7,797 nucleotides of DNA. Origin: Acidimicrobiaceae bacterium (GTDB lineage: Bacteria > Actinomycetota > Acidimicrobiia > Acidimicrobiales > Ilumatobacteraceae). This document shows positions 1 to 7,065 of this stretch, one piece after another (position 1 is the stretch's first letter; each line of letters opens with the position of its first letter). The position numbers and the translations under genes are program-made. Location: positions 1 through 7,797 of the forward strand of contig CANKUF010000025.1 of assembly GCA_947486675.1 (NCBI GenBank), written 5' to 3'. The notes below the pieces were generated by a model. That model had not been told where the DNA came from. It worked only from the letters and a program-made list of their open reading frames with translations, and searched no databases.

Positions 1-1388
1 GTATTGCCGATGCCATTCCATCCACGCTTGAGTACCTCTTGCCAAAGGGTTGCAAGCTCGATGAAAACGGCCGTTTGTTGTTTCCACGTTCGCTGATTGA
101 GCACACACTTGAAATTGCTGGGCGTAACTTCCCTCTCTATGCACAAGATCCGCAGTACGACATGGAGCCATGGGGCACCAATACATATTTCGGTACCGCA
201 GGTGCTGCTGTGTACATCGCCGATTACGAGACTGGTGAATACCGCGAATCGGTATCGCAAGATGCGTACGACATTGCTCGCATCGTCGACAAGATGGAAC
301 ACTTGCACTTCTATCAGCGAGCAGTTGTGCCGCGCGATATTCCAGAAGCATCAGCAATGGATATCAATACCTGCTACCTCAGCGTGAGTGGAACCACCAA
401 GCACGTTGGTACTTCGTGGGTGCATCCTGATCACCTAGAAGCATCGCTCAAGATGTTGCACGAAATTGCAGGCGGCGAAGACAAGTGGCGTGCACGTCCA
501 TTCGTCAGCCAGTCCAACTGTTTCGTTGTTCCACCACTCAAGTTTGCAAGCGATGCATGTAAGTGCCTCGAAGTTGCAGTGCATGGTGGGATGCCAGTGT
601 TGTTGTTGTCGGCTGGTCAGGCTGGTGCAACAGCACCTGCAGCAATTGCTGGTGCTTTGGTGCAGCAAGTTGCTGAGTGCCTCGCAGGCCTCGCATACGT
701 CAACGCAATCAAGCCAGGCGCTCCAGCAATCTTCGGATTGTGGTGCTTCGTTTCCGACTTGCGTTCAGGTGCAATGTCGGGTGGCAGCCCAGAGCAAGTG
801 TTGTTGTCTGCAGCAAGTGCGCAGATGGCTCAGTTCTACAACCTCACAGGTGGAACCTCATCGGGAATTTCCGATGCGAAGTATCCAGACGCGCAGTCAG
901 GTTCAGAAAAAGGCATTAACCACGCACTTGTTGGCAACGCTGGCATGAACCTCATTTACGAAGCTGCAGGTATGCACGGAAGTTTGTTGGGCTACTCATA
1001 TGAGGGAATCATTCTCGACAACGACACCATTGGTTCGGTGCAGCGCACCATCAAAGGAATTGAAGTCACCGATGAATCGTTGTCCATTGAAACCATGCGT
1101 GCACAGTGCATTGGTGGTCCTGGTCACTACTTGGGTGCTGAGCAGACGTTGCGAATTATGCAGAGCGAATATCTGTATCCAGCAATTGGAGACCGTCTCA
1201 GTTCAAAAGAGTGGAAAGAAGTGGGCAAGCCTGAGATTTATCACGTTGCTCACAAGAAGGTTCGCGAAATTTTGGACAACCATTACCCAGACCACATTTC
1301 TGAGTCAATGGATGCAAACATTCGCTCCTACTTGGACATCCGCTTGCCACGCGAAAAGATGGTCAATCCAAACTTGATTATCGCCTAG
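1..1388 (+). CDS. MttB-superfamily (trimethylamine methyltransferase-like) protein, non-pyrrolysine, 5' end outside window
   Basis: The frame is open to the left edge (first whole codon at base 3, reading IADAIPSTLEYLLPKG). The TTG at 39 is therefore an internal Leu, and roughly 50 N-terminal residues are missing. About 461 residues are visible; the family is usually 480-515. Family features include the motif SDAKYPDAQ (870-896), the segment ending in ILDND (969-1025) and a C-terminal block with GPGHYLG, SEYLYP and a REIL-NHYP segment. Known members transfer a methyl group from trimethylamine, glycine betaine, proline betaine or carnitine to a cobalamin carried by a partner corrinoid protein. 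There is no internal in-frame TAG, so this belongs to the non-pyrrolysine (MtgB-like) branch, whose substrates are usually quaternary amines. No corrinoid partner is visible. No signal peptide can be judged. It ends in TAG followed at once by TAA. The family is secure; the substrate is unknown. Confidence 0.92.
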   Translation, partial: IADAIPSTLEYLLPKGCKLDENGRLLFPRSLIEHTLEIAGRNFPLYAQDPQYDMEPWGTNTYFGTAGAAVYIADYETGEYRESVSQDAYDIARIVDKMEHLHFYQRAVVPRDIPEASAMDINTCYLSVSGTTKHVGTSWVHPDHLEASLKMLHEIAGGEDKWRARPFVSQSNCFVVPPLKFASDACKCLEVAVHGGMPVLLLSAGQAGATAPAAIAGALVQQVAECLAGLAYVNAIKPGAPAIFGLWCFVSDLRSGAMSGGSPEQVLLSAASAQMAQFYNLTGGTSSGISDAKYPDAQSGSEKGINHALVGNAGMNLIYEAAGMHGSLLGYSYEGIILDNDTIGSVQRTIKGIEVTDESLSIETMRAQCIGGPGHYLGAEQTLRIMQSEYLYPAIGDRLSSKEWKEVGKPEIYHVAHKKVREILDNHYPDHISESMDANIRSYLDIRLPREKMVNPNLIIA

Positions 1389-1400
1389 TAAGGCGGTTTC

Positions 1401-1418
1401 GCTGAGGTTCGCCTCGGC
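1401..1418 (+). other. small hairpin with TTCG loop between genes
   Basis: Bases 1401-1407 (GCTGAGG) pair with 1412-1418 (CCTCGGC), with one G-T wobble, around a TTCG tetraloop. It lies 12 bases after the methyltransferase stop. No T-run follows, so it is not a convincing intrinsic terminator. It could protect a 3' end or be an attenuating structure, or it may be chance. Confidence 0.4.
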
Positions 1419-1427
1419 ATCGTCAAA

Positions 1428-1433
1428 TAGGAT
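1428..1433 (+). promoter_or_regulatory. candidate -10 box (TAGGAT) for a leaderless mftD transcript
   Basis: TAGGAT fits the TAnnnT pattern and ends exactly six bases before the mftD ATG, which would put the transcription start at or beside the start codon. No good -35 is visible 16-18 bases upstream. The same bases contain AGGA (1429-1432) seven bases before the ATG, which could instead act as a Shine-Dalgarno site. The two readings cannot be separated by eye. Confidence 0.45.
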
Positions 1434-1439
1434 GCCTGC

Positions 1440-2612
1440 ATGGCAAATGCATGGTTCGAAACAGTCGCCGAAGCTCAGCGCCGTGCTCAAAAGCGCTTGC
1501 CGAAGTCGGTGTATGGCGCACTCGTTGCAGGATCTGAAAAGGGTCTGTCTTCGCGCGACAACTTAGATTCATTTGACCAACTGGGCTTCGCTCCGCATAT
1601 CGCAGGCCTCTCCGGTCAACGCGACATGGCAGTAAGCGTGATGGGTCAGCAGTTGTCGATGCCGGTCATTATTTCGCCAACTGGCGTTCAAGCAGTACAC
1701 CCCCAAGGTGAAGTTGCTATTGCGCGTGCTGCTCAAAATCGTGGTATTCCGATGGGTCTGAGTTCGTTTGCCAGCAAGTCGGTCGAAGAAGTTGCTGCCG
1801 TCAATACTCAAACACTGTTTCAGATGTATTGGTGTGGCGACAAAGACACGTTGGTGCAACGTATGGAACGTGCGCGTGCTGCTGGTGCAACGGGGCTGAT
1901 TGTCACGCTTGACTGGTCATTCTCGAATGGTCGCGACTGGGGAAGCCCATGGATTCCCGAGAAGGTCAACTTGAAAGCAATGCTCAAGCTTGCACCTGAA
2001 GTGTTGATGAAGCCTGAGTGGTTGTGGTCGTTTGCAAAGACTGGTCGCATTCCCGACCTCACTGCACCGAACATGCAAAAGCCTGGCGAAGATGCACCAA
2101 CATTTTTTGGCGCGTACTACGAATGGATGCAAACAACACTTCCAACATGGGAAGACGTTGCGTGGTTGCGCCAGCAATGGGGTGGGCCGTTCATGGTCAA
2201 GGGTGTCAGTCGTATTGATGATGCAAAGCGTGTAGTCGACCTTGGTGCAACGGCGCTGTCGGTATCAAACCACGGTGGAAATAACTTGGACGGAACCCCA
2301 GCACCGATTCGCGCGCTTCCTGCAATTGCAGATGCAGTTGGTTCACAGATCGATGTATTGCTAGACGGCGGAATTCGTCGCGGCAGCGACGTGGTGAAGG
2401 CAATGGCGCTTGGCGCTCGCGCTGTCATGATTGGTCGCGCATATTTGTGGGGACTTGCTGCAAATGGTCAAGCAGGAGTAGAAAACGTGCTCGACGTAAT
2501 TCGTGGTGGAATTGATTCTGCCCTTCTAGGTATTGGCAAATCGCACGTCAACCAACTCACTCGCGACGATGTTGTTGCGCCTCCAGATTTCTTCCGCAAA
2601 CTAGGCGCGTAA
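1440..2612 (+). CDS. mftD: MftD-type FMN-dependent alpha-hydroxyacid dehydrogenase-family protein (pre-mycofactocin synthase)
   Basis: The 390-residue protein is an FMN TIM barrel of the glycolate oxidase/lactate dehydrogenase family. MftD oxidatively deaminates the mycofactocin precursor AHDP to pre-mycofactocin, a peptide-derived redox cofactor made in the cytosol. The N-terminus MANAWFETVA, the SNHGGNNLDGTPA block (276-288) and the LDGGIRRGSDVVK block (308-320) match, from memory, M. tuberculosis MftD (Rv0694). Kept from the family are Asp158, Lys254, the catalytic base His278 and the flavin-phosphate segment with Gly332-Arg333. Changed against spinach glycolate oxidase are the carboxylate-binding Tyr24 (here Ala27), Trp108 (Phe110), Tyr129 (Cys132) and Arg257 (Asn281), so an ordinary 2-hydroxyacid substrate is unlikely. 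The start is set by the conserved N-terminus. It lies 51 bases after the methyltransferase and 20 bases before the next gene. No other mft gene is present, so a paralogue with a different substrate is possible. Confidence 0.88.
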   Translation: MANAWFETVAEAQRRAQKRLPKSVYGALVAGSEKGLSSRDNLDSFDQLGFAPHIAGLSGQRDMAVSVMGQQLSMPVIISPTGVQAVHPQGEVAIARAAQNRGIPMGLSSFASKSVEEVAAVNTQTLFQMYWCGDKDTLVQRMERARAAGATGLIVTLDWSFSNGRDWGSPWIPEKVNLKAMLKLAPEVLMKPEWLWSFAKTGRIPDLTAPNMQKPGEDAPTFFGAYYEWMQTTLPTWEDVAWLRQQWGGPFMVKGVSRIDDAKRVVDLGATALSVSNHGGNNLDGTPAPIRALPAIADAVGSQIDVLLDGGIRRGSDVVKAMALGARAVMIGRAYLWGLAANGQAGVENVLDVIRGGIDSALLGIGKSHVNQLTRDDVVAPPDFFRKLGA

Positions 2613-2632
2613 GCGCAGAATACGAGTTGCTC

Positions 2633-4342
2633 ATGGCGCGTCGGACACGAAGTTTCGAGCCAAATGCGTCGAAGTCGGTAACTCTTCCAGGTGGGCAAAT
2701 TGCCCACGAGTTACACGTTGAACAGTCGCGCCGTTTAGCCCGCTCGTTCAGCGAAGTTCGCCCAGGCGTGTGGTGCTTTGTTGGTAACGGATTATCGAAT
2801 CAGTCATTTATTGATGCCCCCGAAGGAATTATTGCAATTGATACGGGTGAATCTATTGAAGAAATGAATGAGGCAATCGCAGAATTGCGCAACGTGTCAG
2901 CCCGTCCAATTGTTGCGGTGATGTACACACACTTTCACTACGTTGATGGCACAAAGGCTGTTATTGCAGAAAATGGTGGCAAGGCAGTTCCTATTTGGGG
3001 GCACGAAAAGATTGCTGAGAATCGTCGTCGTACTGCCAGTGAAATTGCTCCTGCGTATGGTCGTGGTTTGGTTGAACAGTTCGCCATGCAGCTTCCAGAA
3101 GACGGTGAAGATGGTCGAGTAAATGTTGGCTTAGGTCACTTTTATCGCAACCCTAAACATGCTCCGTTTACACCTGGTTTCATAGAGCCAACGCACACGT
3201 TTGGCGCAGAGGCAAAGATCAATGTCGCTGGCTTAGACATTGAAGTAACCCACGCACCATCGGACGCAGATGATTCGGTGACCTACTGGATTCCATCACT
3301 TGGTGTGGCCGTGAACAACTTGGTGTGGCCGGTGCTGTTCAACATCTTTGCCATTCGCGGCGAGGAATACCGAGACCCACGCGGGTTGTTGCGTGGAATT
3401 GATCACTTGCTTTCACTGAACGCGCAACATTTGGTTGGCGCACACGGACCACACATTTCAGGTGCGCAAGAAATTGCAACTCGCGTTACGAAGTATCGAG
3501 ACTCCATTCAGTTCATGTGGGATCAAACGGTGCGCGCAACCAACGCTGGAATGACGAGCACCGAAATTGCAGAGTCAGTTGACTTGCCAGAAACATTTGA
3601 TGGTGATTATTTGACTTCCGAGTTGTACGGAGTGATGGAGCATCACGTTCGCCAAATACGTACGGGGCTGTTCGGATTTTTTGATGGCGATGAAGCGAAT
3701 TTGTTTCCCACAGCACCTCGTGAACGCACAGCAAAACTCATCGCTGGGTTCGGTGGTAGGGAAGCAGTGCGCAAGCAGGTTGCAGACGCCCTTGCAGGCG
3801 ATGATGTGCGATGGGCGCTCGAACTTGGATCGTGGTTGGTGCGCAGCGATGGCGCAGAAGATGCAGACCGCGCTCTGCTCGCCAAAGCTTTGCGCATGGT
3901 TGCTCAGCGCACCAGTGCCGCAAATATTCGTAACTGGTGCCTTACACGTGCGCGAGTGCTGGAGGGAACGGCAAACGTTGCGCGCCTAAAGAATGTTCAT
4001 TTACGCAAGCCGACGCTGCTGAGCGCTGGTTATGAAAAATCAGTGCACATTCTGCGTGTGCTGCTTGTTCCTGAACGCGTAGGTGAAACCAACATTCGCT
4101 TGAAGTTTGCACTCGATGGAAACGTCACTGGCTTGCACATTCGTAACTATGTGGCGGTTCCGTATTCGGGTACCGACGCAGATGCAACACTGACGACCTC
4201 TCTCGACACCTGGACCAATGTGCTTTCTGGCGCAACCACGTTGAGCGCAGCGCTTGCCGATGGATCAGTAGCTATTGCAGGTAATGCGGATGGCGCAGTC
4301 AACGCACTTCGTGGTTTTGATGTGAAGGGCCTTGTTGCCTAA
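2633..4342 (+). CDS. type III alkylsulfatase-like metallo-beta-lactamase-fold protein with altered metal motif
   Basis: From the ATG at 2633 this is 569 residues; a TTG two codons earlier (2627) is in frame but less likely. Domain order resembles SdsA1/Pisa1: metallo-beta-lactamase fold (about 45-277), alpha-helical dimerisation domain (about 285-445, including FGFFDGDEANLFP, 347-359) and an SCP-2-like C-terminal domain (about 450-569). Characterised members cleave alkyl sulfate esters with a binuclear zinc site. Here the HxHxDH motif reads HFHYVDG (100-106), so the Asp and last His positions hold Val104 and Asp105. By-eye alignment also puts Ser210/Asp211 and Asn229 where acidic ligands are expected; a His is kept in GAHGPH (269-274). 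Activity as a sulfatase is thus uncertain; it may bind one metal or act on another ester. No signal peptide is seen, so it is probably cytosolic. There is no clear ribosome site: TACGAG (2621-2626) sits six bases before the ATG as a poor -10. The gene is probably cotranscribed with its neighbours. Confidence 0.82.
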   Translation: MARRTRSFEPNASKSVTLPGGQIAHELHVEQSRRLARSFSEVRPGVWCFVGNGLSNQSFIDAPEGIIAIDTGESIEEMNEAIAELRNVSARPIVAVMYTHFHYVDGTKAVIAENGGKAVPIWGHEKIAENRRRTASEIAPAYGRGLVEQFAMQLPEDGEDGRVNVGLGHFYRNPKHAPFTPGFIEPTHTFGAEAKINVAGLDIEVTHAPSDADDSVTYWIPSLGVAVNNLVWPVLFNIFAIRGEEYRDPRGLLRGIDHLLSLNAQHLVGAHGPHISGAQEIATRVTKYRDSIQFMWDQTVRATNAGMTSTEIAESVDLPETFDGDYLTSELYGVMEHHVRQIRTGLFGFFDGDEANLFPTAPRERTAKLIAGFGGREAVRKQVADALAGDDVRWALELGSWLVRSDGAEDADRALLAKALRMVAQRTSAANIRNWCLTRARVLEGTANVARLKNVHLRKPTLLSAGYEKSVHILRVLLVPERVGETNIRLKFALDGNVTGLHIRNYVAVPYSGTDADATLTTSLDTWTNVLSGATTLSAALADGSVAIAGNADGAVNALRGFDVKGLVA

Positions 4343-6675
4343 TGGCGCCGAAACTGCCATTGGGAACCCCGAAGTTTGCAGGTAAGGCAGAACGTTTAAT
4401 TACAGAGTCCACACCGAGCAAGCTCGGTCGCAATAGTGCACCCGTTGGTGCACCAAACATTGTGCTCATTTTGCTCGACGATGTTGGGTTCGGATCCTTT
4501 GGAACATTTGGTGGCCCAGTGCCAACTCCAACACTTGATCGCATTGCCAGTATTGGTTTGCGCTACAACCAATTCCACACCACGGCGTTGTGCTCACCAA
4601 CGCGAGCAGCCATGCTGACTGGTCGCAATCACCACGCAGTGCACATGGGCGGCATCACGGAAATTGCGAACTCATTTCCTGGCTATGACAGTGCAATTCC
4701 ACCAGAGGCAGCAACTATGGCGCAGGTGTTGCGCATGTCGGGTTACGCAACGTCGGTGTTTGGCAAGTGGCACCTGGCGCCTTCGTGGGAACAAAGCCCT
4801 GCTGGTCCATTTGATCGCTGGCCAACAGGTCTTGGCTTCGACAAGTTCTACGGAATTATTGGTGCGGAGTCTTCGCAATGGGAACCACCCGTATACGACC
4901 AGACCACACCAATTTCTCCACACGTTGGCAACCCGGGCTATCACCTCACCGAAGACTTGGCAGATCAGACCATTGCATGGATTGAACGTCAGCAAGTGTC
5001 GCGACCGAATCAACCGTTCTTTACGTATTTTTCAACTCCTGCATTGCACGCGCCGCATCATGTTGCGCGCGAATGGATTGACAAGTTCAAGGGTCAATTT
5101 GATGGCGGCTGGGACGTATTGCGTGAAGAGATTTACGAGCGTCAACTGAAGCTCGGAGTCATTCCACCGAATACAGCACTGACGAAACGACCGGAACAAG
5201 TGCCTGCATGGAGCGATTATCCAGAGCGTTACCGACCAGTTGCTTCGCGACTCATGGAAACCTTCGCTGGCTTTCTAGCCCATACCGACGCACAGGTTGG
5301 GCGAGTGATTGACGCACTAGAACGACTGAACATTATGGACAACACGTTGGTGGTGTACATCACGGGTGACAACGGTGCTTCTGCGGAAGGGACAATTCAC
5401 GGCGCGTGGAGCGCACCATCGTTTCAAAACGGAGTACCAGAAGACCCCGAGTGGCTGCTTGAGCACATGGATGACTTCGGTACAGCAAAGTGCGAAAACC
5501 ATTTCAATGTGGGTTGGGCATGGGCGCTTGATTCGCCATTTCAATGGATGAACCAGGTTGCTTCCCATTTTGGCGGAACTCGTAATGCAATGGCACTCAG
5601 TTGGCCAAAGAAAATTCGCGACGCAGGTGGTCTGCGCCAGCAGTTCCACCATGTGATCGACCTCGTGCCAACGATTTATGAATTGGTTGGGATTGAGGCA
5701 CCGACACATGTGAACGGCATTGAACAGATGCCAATTCATGGAACGTCGATGGCATATTCGTTCGACAACGCAAGTGCGCCAAGCACGCACACCACTCAGT
5801 ATTTTGAGATTCTGGGCAATCGCGCCATCTATCATGAGGGTTGGATGGCCTCGTGTTTCCATGGTCGTTTGCCGTGGATCCGCCTGCAGGGGTTGGATTT
5901 CGATGGGCCACAAGAAGTGTGGGAGCTGTACAACATCAGCGAAGACTTCTCGCAGGCCGTCAATCTTGCCGAACAGTTCCCAGAGAAACTTGCAGAACTG
6001 CAAGAGCTGTTCCACCAGAATGCAATTCAGTACGACATTTATCCATTGCGTGATGCAGGCTCGCCTCGAAATGGCGAATTTTCCGTACCGCATTCATTGG
6101 ACGGAATAAACAAGGTGACATACACGCGAGCACATGTGCGCATGCCCGAGAGTTCGGTGCTGAATGTGAAGAACTGCTCGTGGAAAATGACCGCGGAAAT
6201 TGTGGTTCCAGAAGGCGGCGCGCATGGAGTGATTGCCTGCCAGGGCGGAAACATGGCGGGTTGGTCGCTGTATATAGATGAGTCGGGAAAACCTACGTAT
6301 CACTACAACTGGTTTGGCCATGTGCATTCCATATGGGGGGACAATCAAGCGCTGAAGCCGGGAAGTCACGAGATAGTTGTTGATTTTGCATACGACGGAG
6401 GCTTTGGAGCAGGTGGAGTTGCAACGTTGTACGTAGATGAGCGTGAAGCGGGAAGAATCCGTATTGAGAAAACAGTGCCACTGGTGTATTCCATGAGTGG
6501 TGAAACGTTCGATATTGGTGTGGATACCGGTTCGCCTGTAGGGAATTACCCGCACTTATTCACATGCACAGCCGACATTGTTGGTGTGACGATTGAACGA
6601 CTTAATGAACCAAGTGCAGCAACGAAACAAAAAATGCGTGAAGGTGAATTTAAAGCAAGTATCAGCACGCAGTAA
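4342..6675 (+). CDS. atsA: type I (formylglycine-dependent) arylsulfatase, AtsA-like
   Basis: This 777-residue protein hydrolyses sulfate esters, probably in the cytosol, as no signal peptide is visible. The sulfatase signature CSPTR begins at Cys84, the residue converted to formylglycine, within HTTALCSPTRAAMLTGRN. Further active-site residues are Asp46-Asp47, Arg88, Lys142, His144 (GKWHLAP), His236 (LHAPHH) and Asp343-Asn344 (TGDNGAS). The length and the residues around Cys84 match, from memory, M. tuberculosis AtsA (Rv0711, about 787 aa). After the catalytic domain (about 35-570) a beta-rich C-terminal domain (about 590-755) resembles a concanavalin-like sandwich. The Lys usually six residues before the GG of the late sulfatase motif is replaced by Gln405 (Asn404 before it). 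The ATG overlaps the previous stop by one base (TAATG), indicating translational coupling; an AGGG 12 bases upstream is a weak ribosome site. Maturation needs a formylglycine-generating enzyme encoded elsewhere. The natural substrate is unknown. Confidence 0.92.
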   Translation: MAPKLPLGTPKFAGKAERLITESTPSKLGRNSAPVGAPNIVLILLDDVGFGSFGTFGGPVPTPTLDRIASIGLRYNQFHTTALCSPTRAAMLTGRNHHAVHMGGITEIANSFPGYDSAIPPEAATMAQVLRMSGYATSVFGKWHLAPSWEQSPAGPFDRWPTGLGFDKFYGIIGAESSQWEPPVYDQTTPISPHVGNPGYHLTEDLADQTIAWIERQQVSRPNQPFFTYFSTPALHAPHHVAREWIDKFKGQFDGGWDVLREEIYERQLKLGVIPPNTALTKRPEQVPAWSDYPERYRPVASRLMETFAGFLAHTDAQVGRVIDALERLNIMDNTLVVYITGDNGASAEGTIHGAWSAPSFQNGVPEDPEWLLEHMDDFGTAKCENHFNVGWAWALDSPFQWMNQVASHFGGTRNAMALSWPKKIRDAGGLRQQFHHVIDLVPTIYELVGIEAPTHVNGIEQMPIHGTSMAYSFDNASAPSTHTTQYFEILGNRAIYHEGWMASCFHGRLPWIRLQGLDFDGPQEVWELYNISEDFSQAVNLAEQFPEKLAELQELFHQNAIQYDIYPLRDAGSPRNGEFSVPHSLDGINKVTYTRAHVRMPESSVLNVKNCSWKMTAEIVVPEGGAHGVIACQGGNMAGWSLYIDESGKPTYHYNWFGHVHSIWGDNQALKPGSHEIVVDFAYDGGFGAGGVATLYVDEREAGRIRIEKTVPLVYSMSGETFDIGVDTGSPVGNYPHLFTCTADIVGVTIERLNEPSAATKQKMREGEFKASISTQ

Positions 6676-6744
6676 GATATTTGTTTAGCGCGTGCATTTG
6701 TGATTGCTCAGTGTGCGATTGTGCAAAGTAGTGCCATTAGTCAT

Positions 6745-6754
6745 AGAGGCCTCT
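6745..6754. repeat. 10-bp perfect palindrome AGAGGCCTCT in intergenic spacer
   Basis: A perfect inverted repeat with no loop lies 30 bases upstream of the candidate -10 of the next gene. A dimeric regulator could bind there, but it is short, occurs once in what I scanned, and may be chance. The rest of the 120-base spacer (6676-6795) shows no convincing terminator after the sulfatase gene. Confidence 0.25.
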
Positions 6755-6783
6755 TCAGCTCGCCCTCATGATTAATTGATTAC

Positions 6784-6789
6784 TAAGTT
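6784..6789 (+). promoter_or_regulatory. candidate -10 box (TAAGTT), leaderless promoter for the small secreted protein
   Basis: TAAGTT fits TAnnnT and ends six bases before the ATG at 6796, the same spacing as TAGGAT before mftD. The surrounding 30 bases are strongly AT-rich, with TTAATT twice (6772-6777 and 6788-6793). There is no Shine-Dalgarno-like sequence before the ATG (GTTAATTAG), which favours leaderless translation. No clear -35 is seen. Confidence 0.5.
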
Positions 6790-6795
6790 AATTAG

Positions 6796-7065
6796 ATGAG
6801 AAAAATCATTACCTCCCTGTTCATATCCGGCTTGGTGCTTTCAGTTGCACCAATTACTTCAGCATCTGCAAAGCAGATTCCACCAAAGGCTTATTCAACT
6901 TGTGCTGCACTTCGTAAGGTCTATCCAAACGGCGTTGCATACTCAATTTATGTTGATGATTCTGGAAAAGCAGCAGCACTTCCAAAGGTTTACAACCTGA
7001 ACTGGAAGCGTCTCGGCGGCATTGGTGGAGACGACGGATTGATCTGCGAGAAAAAAACTAAGTAA
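6796..7065 (+). CDS. small secreted excalibur-like protein
   Basis: The 89-residue protein begins with a typical signal peptide: MRK, a hydrophobic stretch IITSLFISGLVLSVAPI, then SASA with likely cleavage after Ala25. The mature part (about 64 residues) resembles the excalibur domain: STCAALRKVYPNGV (34-47) at the front and DDGLICE (79-85) at the end, with Cys36 and Cys84 placed to form one disulfide. The usual excalibur calcium loop DxDxDGxxCE is degraded: aligned from CE, the first two Asp positions are Ile76 and Gly78, leaving Asp80. Calcium binding by this loop is therefore doubtful. It is a separate unit from the sulfatase genes, with its own AT-rich promoter region, and its stop directly abuts the convergent acetyltransferase stop. 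The role is unknown; an exported or cell-surface protein is likely. Confidence 0.8.
   Translation: MRKIITSLFISGLVLSVAPITSASAKQIPPKAYSTCAALRKVYPNGVAYSIYVDDSGKAAALPKVYNLNWKRLGGIGGDDGLICEKKTK

Noticed and set aside
39..41. TTG as start of the methyltransferase
   Set aside because: The frame is open upstream to base 3 and the family needs about 50 more N-terminal residues, so this TTG is an internal Leu codon.
466..948. 160-codon + strand frame inside the methyltransferase gene
   Set aside because: Composition rich in Cys, Gln and Ser with no domain; it overlaps a strongly supported family protein in another frame.
1386..1388. TAG read as pyrrolysine in the MttB homologue
   Set aside because: The pyrrolysine of true MttB is internal; this TAG lies after the conserved C-terminus and is followed directly by TAA.
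1401..1418. Hairpin as intrinsic terminator of the methyltransferase gene
   Set aside because: The stem is good but no T-run follows, so it is listed only as a hairpin.
2627..2629. TTG as start of the alkylsulfatase-like gene
   Set aside because: It adds only two residues; the ATG at 2633 is a stronger start, though the choice is not certain.
5317..6093. 258-codon open frame on the - strand
   Set aside because: It lies wholly inside the sulfatase gene, which has clear family motifs; the antisense translation shows no recognisable domain and is rich in Cys, His and Trp, typical of a shadow frame.
6676..6795. Intrinsic terminator or small gene after the sulfatase
   Set aside because: No stem with a following T-run was found and no frame with a plausible start is present; only a short palindrome and an AT-rich promoter-like end are visible.
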